From positions 1 to 7,264 of the forward strand of contig JAJFMI010000126.1 of NCBI GenBank assembly GCA_021772235.1: 7,264 nt of DNA, written 5' to 3'. The number at the start of each line of letters is the position of its first letter. Within the stretch, counting starts at the first letter, position 1. This document shows, piece by piece, positions 1 through 5,728 of this stretch. Made by a program: the position numbers and the translations under genes. The notes beneath the pieces were generated by a model. It searched no databases, had not been told where the DNA came from, and was given only the letters and a program-made list of their open reading frames with translations. This DNA comes from Chlamydiota bacterium (GTDB lineage Bacteria; Chlamydiota; Chlamydiia; Chlamydiales; JAJFMI01).

Positions 1-377
1 GGTCGTTCTTTATCACCTAGTTTCTGTGGACTATGGATAAAATACTCTTCGGGAGTAAACTCCATTTCCTCCATACTACATATTGTCTTCTGAACAGACT
101 TAGATATGACGTACCAAAACCTTGGAATCAATTCTTTTGCACTATTTTTGTCTTTCACTACGTGGTTGCATGTAATAATGAGGTTGCCTCCTATAAAACA
201 TCCTGTTCCTACTTCTTCTTTTGTGTCCTTTTTAACTATTTGCACAACCGCTTTAACGCGAAGCCTAATTTTCTGAAGAAAATCTTCATTAGCCGAATCA
301 TTAAGCCCAATTTTTGATGAATTTACCTTTGGAAAACTTTCATCTACTTTCCTAACCTGATTGACTGGATTAACCAT
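1..377 (-). CDS. Trypsin-like serine peptidase, N-terminal part (runs off the left edge)
   Basis: The gene starts with ATG at 377 and reads leftward; 125 codons are visible before the window ends. Residues 57-74 read GTGCFIGGNLIITCNHVV, which fits the strand and catalytic-His block of trypsin-like (S1-fold) peptidases, often written GTGF-I-x-LTxxHVV; His72 would be the catalytic His. The Asp and Ser of the triad lie beyond the edge and cannot be checked. The first 40 residues are polar and there is no signal peptide, so it is probably cytosolic, unlike HtrA/DegP proteases. The start overlaps the stop of the upstream 523-residue gene by 8 bases (ATGGTTAA), which suggests translational coupling. 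A GGGG run (384-387) six bases before the ATG may serve as a weak ribosome site. By analogy with signal-less trypsin-like domains in bacterial conflict systems, it may be a regulated effector protease; that role is inference. An inactive homologue remains possible. Confidence 0.72.
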   Translation of the reverse strand, partial: MVNPVNQVRKVDESFPKVNSSKIGLNDSANEDFLQKIRLRVKAVVQIVKKDTKEEVGTGCFIGGNLIITCNHVVKDKNSAKELIPRFWYVISKSVQKTICSMEEMEFTPEEYFIHSPQKLGDKER

Positions 378-1941
378 TTTCTACCCCGTAGCTAAAGATT
401 TGCTCAATTGCTGCACTTCTCTCTTTTGGTTCTTCTAGATTTTTTTGATAAGCAATGATTTGTTTATAGAAATTAATTTGTTCTTTCTCTTCTATACGCT
501 CCTCTTCTGCTAAAAGAGCTTTGTCGTACGCCTCTTGCAATCGATTTAACTCCTCGATACATTCACCCTTACTAGTTTCCGCTCCATCAGCAGAATGGGC
601 AGCAGGGCAGCCATCTTCAATGTATTCCTGGAGTTGACTTATCTTTTCTCTCAGTTCTGCCGGTTCTAGCTGAGGAGACTCTGCTAGTATTCTAATTATC
701 TTTTCCTCAAGGTTTTGAAGTCTTTTTCCCGTTACCGCAACTACCTGACCGGGGTCTAAATTGAGTAACTTCTTGAGAACTTCATCAGCTTTTTGGGAAA
801 TAATTTTTTTTCCCGATGATTTTACCCGAGCAAGAACTACATTTTGAAACTCGTGGTCTTTGATAAACTTGTTGGATTCACCTCCACTACGTTCATATTG
901 ATCAATATATTCCTCAAAGCAGCAAAACGCGAAATAGCTTACTCTCCAAAATTTATCGCTAAGTGTTTTGACGGCTCCTGCTGTCTTTTCCGTAATAGTC
1001 CAATGTCTTTCCCGAGTTCTAGCAAATGTGAGGATATTAACCTTTCCTTCTTTAAAAAACTTTTTCTTTTTTTCACATGATGTTTGCGGATTCATAATCA
1101 CATCGTTGAACAGTTGGCAGATATAAAAAGCTATATTTGGGTCCCTTGCTGACTCTATAAGCACACTCTCAACGCTACTTTGACCACACACTCTTTGCAG
1201 AGAATTTTCCTCTTCCAGCAGTTCTTTTTCTAAACCAAGCAACTTAAAAGCATGAACTTTCGCATACCAATGTTCCGGCCATTTCTTGTACAAATCGTAT
1301 ACAAATTTACAAAGCACAAGAACTATTGGGGTTGGGTTAACGTAAGGTACGTATCCTCCAGCAATCCCAAATGAACAAGCTGTACTTCCAACAGCTGTTA
1401 CAAAATCTCCCCCATTCTTGCTAATTGCATCCTTAATACATTTTTGTAGACTTGGCAAATTGCTGAGCATTGCCTTACAACTTCGTATTTCAAAATCAGT
1501 TACCACTTCTTCCGCGGCGACATTTGTTAGAACTGTTTCGAGGCCTTCGGATATACTCATTTTATTATAAATAAAATCAGAACGGGTAAGAAAACCTATA
1601 GTGTAATTACTGCGCGCACACTGATAAATTACATGTTCAAAGAAGATTCTTGTTGTTTTGCTAAGTTCTTGTAAGAGTTGCCGATTATTTTCAAGCGAAG
1701 CATTGCTCAAGTATTCTAATGATACACGCGCAACTGGAAGCAAACTATCGCTACCCCCAATTGGATTGGAAAGATCTCCTACGCTTCTAGCTTGTGAAGT
1801 GGAATAATTATATTGATTTAACTCACCGTTAAATTCTCTAGCAGCCTCCACCGCCTTATGTCCGGTTTCTATACCCGACACAACCTTATCCATCTCATGC
1901 CTGACAATTTCAAAACTATTTAGAACGCTTTGAATGCTCAT
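370..1941 (-). CDS. Unrecognised 523-residue protein with two-lobed hydrophobic centre and coiled-coil-like C-terminus
   Basis: I do not recognise this family. The start is supported by GAGGGGG (1953-1947) five bases before the ATG. Residues 1-170 look mostly helical and polar, with no signal peptide. Residues about 179-218 are hydrophobic in two lobes, 180-197 and 204-217, separated by a short Tyr/Pro/Asn loop; they could form a membrane hairpin or a buried core. Residues about 235-250 and 400-510 are rich in Glu, Lys, Leu and Gln and look like coiled coil, broken by a Gly/Ala/Ser-rich linker near 443-458. There are 12 cysteines, including a Cys-Cys pair at 340-341. No nucleotide-binding or nuclease motif is evident. 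It is followed, with an 8-base overlap, by the trypsin-like peptidase gene, so it may be that enzyme's sensor, regulator, substrate or membrane anchor. AT-rich, T-ending codons set it apart from the housekeeping genes to its right. An inclusion-membrane-type protein is another possibility if the host is chlamydial. Confidence 0.8.
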   Translation of the reverse strand: MSIQSVLNSFEIVRHEMDKVVSGIETGHKAVEAAREFNGELNQYNYSTSQARSVGDLSNPIGGSDSLLPVARVSLEYLSNASLENNRQLLQELSKTTRIFFEHVIYQCARSNYTIGFLTRSDFIYNKMSISEGLETVLTNVAAEEVVTDFEIRSCKAMLSNLPSLQKCIKDAISKNGGDFVTAVGSTACSFGIAGGYVPYVNPTPIVLVLCKFVYDLYKKWPEHWYAKVHAFKLLGLEKELLEEENSLQRVCGQSSVESVLIESARDPNIAFYICQLFNDVIMNPQTSCEKKKKFFKEGKVNILTFARTRERHWTITEKTAGAVKTLSDKFWRVSYFAFCCFEEYIDQYERSGGESNKFIKDHEFQNVVLARVKSSGKKIISQKADEVLKKLLNLDPGQVVAVTGKRLQNLEEKIIRILAESPQLEPAELREKISQLQEYIEDGCPAAHSADGAETSKGECIEELNRLQEAYDKALLAEEERIEEKEQINFYKQIIAYQKNLEEPKERSAAIEQIFSYGVENG

Positions 1942-1984
1942 TCTAACCCCCTCATAAAATTTTTAGTTCACCTTGGTTCAAGAC

Positions 1985-2011
1985 TTTATAATTTTTACGA
2001 ATTTATCACAA
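1985..2011 (-). promoter_or_regulatory. Possible weak promoter for the leftward two-gene unit
   Basis: Read on the minus strand, TTGTGA (2011-2006) and TATAAA (1990-1985) resemble -35 and -10 boxes, about 45 bases before the start of the 523-residue gene. The 15-base spacer is shorter than the usual 16-18 and the region is very AT-rich, so chance matches are likely. It is listed because this is the only upstream space available to the leftward genes. Confidence 0.2.
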
Positions 2012-2023
2012 CTTTTGTATAAT
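1995..2023 (+). promoter_or_regulatory. Candidate sigma-70-type promoter upstream of pcnB
   Basis: A perfect TATAAT lies at 2018-2023. Seventeen bases before it is TTACGA (1995-2000), a poor -35 match (3 of 6). Transcription would begin near 2030, leaving a leader of about 75 bases before pcnB. The surrounding sequence is AT-rich, so the single good box could be chance. A second candidate lies closer to the gene. Confidence 0.3.
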
Positions 2024-2068
2024 CTTTATATTCTATCCAGATTGTACGATGATTAAAGTGCCCCCCTC

Positions 2069-2097
2069 TTCTCGAGAACTCTCCTATCTGGTATGCT
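2069..2097 (+). promoter_or_regulatory. Candidate extended -10 promoter immediately before pcnB
   Basis: TG at 2089-2090 followed after one base by TATGCT (2092-2097) forms an extended -10 element. A weak TTCTCG (2069-2074) sits 17 bases upstream of the -10 hexamer. The start site would fall around 2103-2105, giving a leader of only a few bases before the ATG at 2107. This fits the absence of any Shine-Dalgarno sequence there. A similar TTCTCG plus TG-extended -10 arrangement precedes rpmF. Confidence 0.4.
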
Positions 2098-2106
2098 GAA
2101 ATCTTC

Positions 2107-3354
2107 ATGGATCCGAAAACTTATTCAAAAGAGGAGCATGGCATCAATGTCGACGACATCGACGCCCACGCTCTCTACGTACTTGACAAATTGCGACTTG
2201 CCGGACACGAGGCCTACCTTGTTGGCGGTGGCGTACGAGACCTCCTACTTGGAATCAAACCCAAAGATTACGACATTTCGACTTCCGCAAAGCCGGAGGA
2301 GGTTAAAAAAATCTTTCGCAACTGCCTTCTTATTGGACGTCGCTTTCGTTTAGCTCATGTGCGCTTTGGCCGCAAAATCATTGAAGTGGCCACTTTTCGC
2401 GCTGGCGACACAGAAAACGAATCACTCATTGTCCGCGACAATATTTTCGGCACTCCTGAAGAAGATGTGCTGCGCCGCGACTTCACAATCAACGGCCTCT
2501 TTTACGATAGCGAAAAAGAGCATGTCATCGATTTTGTCGAAGGCTATCCCGACATAAAAAAACGTTTCCTCCGCACAATCGGACAATCCTTTGTCCGTTT
2601 TAAGCAAGATCCTGTACGGATGATTCGCTTGCTAAAATTCATTGCGCGATTTGGCTTAGACGCTGACACAGAAGCGCGTCAGGCACTTCTTGAGTGCCGC
2701 GCGGAAATTCTAAAAAGCGCGCAGGCGCGTGTTTTAGAAGAGTTATTGCGCATGCTGGAATCGGGATCCGCTGCTCCATTTTTTAAACTAATGGCCGAAC
2801 ACGGACTGCTCGAACAGATCATGCCGACACTCGCAGAATTTTTAGAAACCCCTGAAGGCGGCGACGTCTACTCTTATTTAGAAGAGCTCGACCGCTCTAA
2901 CCACGAACCCCACCACCCAAAATATGCACGCCCTACGCTTGTCACAGCGTTTATCTTCCCCCTATTCGAAGCCCGCCTTAAAACGCGCTTTCTCGACAGA
3001 GAAAAAAAGCCTCATCTCGGAGATATTTTCGAAGAGGCCCACGCCCTCATCGACGACGCTTTTAAACCATTCTTTATCTTCCCGAAACGCATCCGTGCAC
3101 AAGTCACAAGCATCCTCGTCAATCAATACCGCATCACACCATTTGATCCAAAACGCAAGACGCGCATCCGGATCCCAATCGACCCCGACTTTTTCCAGAC
3201 CCTGGACTTCCTTAAATTACGAGTCGCCCTTAAACCGACCCTTTCCCCCATTTACGAGCAATGGAGTGAAGCCTTTGAAAAGGGTGAAAAACCCATACCT
3301 AGGAGCAGCAGTGGAACGAAAAGAAATCGTCCTCGACGGCGGAAAAAAAGTTAG
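2107..3354 (+). CDS. pcnB: Poly(A) polymerase I (class II nucleotidyltransferase)
   Basis: This cytosolic enzyme adds A-tails to RNA 3' ends, which in bacteria marks RNAs for decay. The nucleotidyltransferase domain starts near residue 33 with the LVGGGVRDLLLG block (38-49). The metal-binding KDYD (Asp54, Asp56) follows, with a likely third carboxylate at Glu93 in IEVATFR. The RRDFTIN motif is at 123-129 and QDPVRMIR at 167-174. GRRFRLAHV (77-85) matches E. coli poly(A) polymerase rather than CCA-adding enzymes, where this stretch differs, so the PcnB call is preferred. At 415 residues it is somewhat shorter than E. coli PcnB (about 465), but it keeps an Arg/Lys-rich C-terminal tail, useful for RNA binding. 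The ATG at 2107 lacks a Shine-Dalgarno sequence and may be used on a nearly leaderless mRNA. The last 44 bases also encode the start of the downstream hydrolase. Confidence 0.93.
   Translation: MDPKTYSKEEHGINVDDIDAHALYVLDKLRLAGHEAYLVGGGVRDLLLGIKPKDYDISTSAKPEEVKKIFRNCLLIGRRFRLAHVRFGRKIIEVATFRAGDTENESLIVRDNIFGTPEEDVLRRDFTINGLFYDSEKEHVIDFVEGYPDIKKRFLRTIGQSFVRFKQDPVRMIRLLKFIARFGLDADTEARQALLECRAEILKSAQARVLEELLRMLESGSAAPFFKLMAEHGLLEQIMPTLAEFLETPEGGDVYSYLEELDRSNHEPHHPKYARPTLVTAFIFPLFEARLKTRFLDREKKPHLGDIFEEAHALIDDAFKPFFIFPKRIRAQVTSILVNQYRITPFDPKRKTRIRIPIDPDFFQTLDFLKLRVALKPTLSPIYEQWSEAFEKGEKPIPRSSSGTKRNRPRRRKKS
3301..3305 (+). promoter_or_regulatory. Ribosome binding site that sets the hydrolase start
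   Basis: AGGAG ends five bases before the GTG at 3311. It lies inside the 3' end of pcnB and selects this GTG over the many upstream in-frame starts, because similarity to alpha/beta hydrolases begins only after this point. Confidence 0.7.
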
Positions 3355-4069
3355 CTACGTCGGTCCTGATATCGCTGAAGGACCACTCCCCTCGTTTTTC
3401 TATTTTGCACTTTCCGAAGAAGAGAGCTTACTAATCGATCCCTATAACCAACCCGCGCAATTCCTCATGGAAAAACCGATGCGCACCTTCTCATTTTCTA
3501 TACCAGGACATGGACCTGATCTCGATCCACGCAAAGCAATTGGCATCTGGGCAGACGAATTTAAAAAAGGCAACGACATCCTTACGCCATTTATTGAAAT
3601 GTGCGCCGAATCGATCCAAGAGATGCATGAATTGGGACTCCTTCCAAACAACAAAATCGCGACCGGAGGCCTCTCTCGCGGCGCTTTTATCGCAGCACAC
3701 ATTGCCGCACGCGTTCCCGAAATCACCCACCTCCTTGGTTTTGCTCCGCTGACACAACTCAACATGACAAATGAATTTGTCGACCTGGAAAATAACGCCC
3801 TTGCAAAAAGCCTCAACTTAGAAAATATTGCCGATGAAATTTGCGGGCGCAACATCCGTTTTTACATCGGCAATCGAGACCTGCGTGTCGGCACCGACCG
3901 CACTTTTTCTCTCGTGAAAAAACTCTCCGAGCGCGCCTTTGAAAAAGGCATCCGCTCTTCCCCCATCGAAATGATCATTACCCCTTCAATTGGCCACATG
4001 GGACATGGCACTGCACAGCACGTTTTTAAAAAAGGCATGGATTGGCTGACAGGAGCATTCCATTGCTAG
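3311..4069 (+). CDS. Alpha/beta hydrolase-fold protein between pcnB and lpxB
   Basis: From the GTG at 3311 this gives 252 residues. The frame is open much further upstream (to 2924), but that part is antiphase to conserved pcnB sequence and is low-complexity, so the short form is chosen, backed by AGGAG five bases before. A nucleophile elbow GGLSRGA (119-125) places Ser122 as nucleophile. Asp190 in GNRDLRVGTD (187-196) and His229 in the GHMGHG segment (228-233) are in the right order and spacing for the other triad members. This resembles serine esterases or S9-type peptidases. There is no signal peptide, so it is probably cytosolic. The substrate is unknown. Its position next to lpxB may point to lipid or cell-envelope work, but that is inference. 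Its end overlaps the lpxB start by 7 bases and its start overlaps pcnB by 44, so it belongs to the same operon. Confidence 0.82.
   Translation: MERKEIVLDGGKKVSYVGPDIAEGPLPSFFYFALSEEESLLIDPYNQPAQFLMEKPMRTFSFSIPGHGPDLDPRKAIGIWADEFKKGNDILTPFIEMCAESIQEMHELGLLPNNKIATGGLSRGAFIAAHIAARVPEITHLLGFAPLTQLNMTNEFVDLENNALAKSLNLENIADEICGRNIRFYIGNRDLRVGTDRTFSLVKKLSERAFEKGIRSSPIEMIITPSIGHMGHGTAQHVFKKGMDWLTGAFHC
4051..4055 (+). promoter_or_regulatory. Ribosome binding site that sets the lpxB start
   Basis: AGGAG lies seven bases before the TTG at 4063, inside the end of the hydrolase gene. It favours this TTG over the upstream in-frame TTG at 4042, which has no such site and would add seven residues not found in the family. 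Confidence 0.65.
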
Positions 4070-5100
4070 ACTATTTCATTCTGGCTGGCGAAGTCAGCGG
4101 TGATAATCTCGGTGCCGAACTGATTGAAAAACTTCCCGAAAAAAACATCCTCGCCGTTGCCGGACCACAGATGCGAAAAACCAGCGTTGAAGTGCTTTTC
4201 GACATGGAAAACCTGGAAACGATGGGCTTTGTTGATGTACTCGGATCTCTTCCACGTATCTACAAACAGTTCAAACAAGCGCGAAACGCAGTTCTCAAAC
4301 GCAATCCCAAAACCGTAATCCTCATCGACTACTCCGATTTCAATCTCGCACTCGGTCGCTCTCTTCGAAAAAAAGGCTACCGCGGAAAAATCGTCCAGTA
4401 CGTCTGCCCTTCCGTTTGGGCGTGGCGCAAAGGACGAATTAAAACATTAGAAAAAAACTTCGACCTTCTCCTCTCCATACTCCCCTTTGAAAAAGAGTAC
4501 TTTAAAGGCCGCGACATCCGCGTCGAATACATCGGCCATCCGCTTCTAGCAAAAATTCAATACGCTCCACATGAAAAAAAGTACCTCTCGCTATTTCCCG
4601 GCTCCCGAAAAACCGAAATCGAACGCAACCTCCCCCTGCAACTTGAAGCCGCGAGAAAACTCTCTCCCTACCCGATCGCTATTTCTCTTTCCGATGAAAA
4701 CATGCGCCCCCTGATTTCAAAATTTGCACCAGACATCGAAATTTTCCCTAAAGAAAAACGCTACGAGCTAATGCAACAATCCCACGCTGCGATTGCCACC
4801 TCCGGAACAGTAAACCTGGAACTCGCGCTGTATCGCGTGCCAACAGTTGTCACTTTTGCCATCAAGCCTCTCGACCTATTTATTGCAAAAGATCTCCTTC
4901 GTATTCGTCTCGATCACTATTCCCTGCCCAACATCATCGCAGGCAAAACGATCTTTCCCGAGCTCTACGGCCCCAACCTTACCAAAAAAAAACTTGAGAA
5001 AGAATTAAAAAATATCCTGTCTAAGAAAGAAAGCGAATCAATAATAAAACTTTTAGAAACCCAAAAAACTCATGATCTGTTAGACTGCTTGGATGGATAG
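4063..5100 (+). CDS. lpxB: Lipid-A-disaccharide synthase (GT19 family)
   Basis: LpxB joins UDP-2,3-diacylglucosamine and lipid X (2,3-diacylglucosamine 1-phosphate) to make the tetraacyl disaccharide of lipid A, at the inner face of the cytoplasmic membrane. Family motifs appear in order: AGEVSGD (8-14), IDYSDFN (88-94), CPSVWAW (115-121), FEKEYF (142-147), GHPLL (158-162), FPGSRKTEI (178-186) and SGTVNLELAL (247-256). The TTG start puts the protein start at MLDYFILAGE, as expected for LpxB. At 345 residues it is shorter than E. coli LpxB (382) and lacks the long N-terminal extension that, from memory, occurs in Chlamydia LpxB. IDYSDFN carries Ser where the family usually has Pro. The start overlaps the hydrolase stop by 7 bases and the stop overlaps the DUF177 start by 8. 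Its presence implies that the organism makes lipopolysaccharide. Confidence 0.94.
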   Translation: MLDYFILAGEVSGDNLGAELIEKLPEKNILAVAGPQMRKTSVEVLFDMENLETMGFVDVLGSLPRIYKQFKQARNAVLKRNPKTVILIDYSDFNLALGRSLRKKGYRGKIVQYVCPSVWAWRKGRIKTLEKNFDLLLSILPFEKEYFKGRDIRVEYIGHPLLAKIQYAPHEKKYLSLFPGSRKTEIERNLPLQLEAARKLSPYPIAISLSDENMRPLISKFAPDIEIFPKEKRYELMQQSHAAIATSGTVNLELALYRVPTVVTFAIKPLDLFIAKDLLRIRLDHYSLPNIIAGKTIFPELYGPNLTKKKLEKELKNILSKKESESIIKLLETQKTHDLLDCLDG

Positions 5101-5497
5101 AGTCATTTATGTCGACAGACTACGAGATGGTGAGTCTCAAGAAATTTCAGGACAGTGCACAGCTGAGGAAATTGGCCTTGGTGATGAGGAGCTCTGCTTC
5201 GCAGAACCCATCCAGTTTCAAGTTCGCGCTTACACCGCTGATGATCACCTCGTTTTCCATATGGACCTAAGCACTATCGCAAAGCTCCCTTGCAAAATCT
5301 GCAACGAACCGACTGATGTAATAATTGAATTTGAAAACCAGACACACGCCCTCCCCCTCCTTGAAATTCGCAGCCGCGTCTACGACATCACACCCTTATT
5401 AGTTGAAAATTTAATTCTAGAGATTCCACAGATTTCTGAGTGTAAAGGAAGTTGTCCTGAAAGAGAGGCATTAAAATCCTTTCTCGCAAATTCCTAG
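5093..5497 (+). CDS. DUF177/YceD-like cysteine-motif protein
   Basis: This 134-residue protein belongs to the DUF177 (YceD) family, whose genes usually sit just before rpmF, as here. The family has been linked to 23S rRNA maturation and ribosome assembly; the exact action is not settled. Two Cys pairs are visible: PCKIC (Cys67, Cys70) and ECKGSC (Cys117, Cys121), which resemble the family's metal-site pattern. The protein stops about 13 residues after the second pair, so it is shorter than E. coli YceD (about 173), and the second pair lacks the usual following CxxC-like part. The ATG overlaps the lpxB stop (ATGGATAG) and has no clear Shine-Dalgarno sequence, so translation is probably coupled to lpxB. 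Its 3' end overlaps the candidate promoter of rpmF. Confidence 0.82.
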   Translation: MDRVIYVDRLRDGESQEISGQCTAEEIGLGDEELCFAEPIQFQVRAYTADDHLVFHMDLSTIAKLPCKICNEPTDVIIEFENQTHALPLLEIRSRVYDITPLLVENLILEIPQISECKGSCPEREALKSFLANS

Positions 5498-5508
5498 TCT
5501 GTTATACT
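5481..5508 (+). promoter_or_regulatory. Candidate extended -10 promoter for rpmF-plsX
   Basis: TG at 5500-5501, one base, then TATACT (5503-5508) is a strong extended -10 element. A weak TTCTCG (5481-5486) lies 16 bases upstream of the -10 hexamer, still inside the end of the DUF177 gene. Transcription would start near 5515, leaving a leader of about 23 bases that holds the rpmF ribosome site AGAGG (5526-5530). It would let L32 be made independently of the upstream genes. Confidence 0.5.
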
Positions 5509-5537
5509 CATAGCAAATAAAGTTTAGAGGTATTCCT

Positions 5538-5723
5538 ATGGCAGTGCCAAGAAATCGTACGTCGAATATGAGAAAAAACACACGACGTTCCCATCACGCA
5601 AAACAACCACAAACTCTCTCAGTTTGCAAAAATTGCGGTAAGTCACATCAGCCCCACAGGGCGTGTTCCGCTTGCGGTCACTACGGCGGCAAATCGCTTT
5701 TTGCAGCAAAACCTGAAGAGTAG
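5538..5723 (+). CDS. rpmF: 50S ribosomal protein L32
   Basis: L32 is a small protein of the large ribosomal subunit. The 61 residues begin MAVPRNRTSNMRKNTRRSHH, a typical L32 start close to the family signature MAVPKxxxSxxRxxxRRxH. Two CxxC pairs (Cys30/Cys33 and Cys43/Cys46) make this the zinc-binding form, so the protein probably needs zinc. Length is normal. AGAGG (5526-5530) lies seven bases before the ATG. The gene follows DUF177 after 40 bases, a gap that holds its own candidate promoter, and precedes plsX by 5 bases. The DUF177-rpmF-plsX order is widespread in bacteria and ties ribosome production to phospholipid synthesis. Confidence 0.97.
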   Translation: MAVPRNRTSNMRKNTRRSHHAKQPQTLSVCKNCGKSHQPHRACSACGHYGGKSLFAAKPEE

Positions 5724-5728
5724 AAACG

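Noticed and set aside
33..317. Plus-strand open frame of 94 codons at the left edge
   Set aside because: It lies antisense to the trypsin-like peptidase, whose frame shows a recognisable GTG-F-I and His motif; the plus-strand product is Phe/Tyr/Asn-rich with no domain.
1961..1983. Short inverted repeat CTTG-GTT-CAAG as an operator or terminator
   Set aside because: Only four paired bases, no T run in a useful place, and it is expected by chance in such sequence.
2924..3310. Upstream extension of the hydrolase frame inside pcnB
   Set aside because: It is an out-of-phase reading of pcnB, Ser/Pro-rich, with no hydrolase similarity; AGGAG at 3301-3305 supports the GTG at 3311 instead.
4042..4062. 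Upstream TTG start for lpxB
   Set aside because: It adds seven residues before the family's normal start and has no ribosome site, while AGGAG is well placed for the TTG at 4063.
4984..4992. A9 run in lpxB as a programmed slippage site
   Set aside because: It encodes Lys-Lys-Lys in a charged C-terminal helix and no alternative downstream product is apparent; A runs are common in these A-rich genes.
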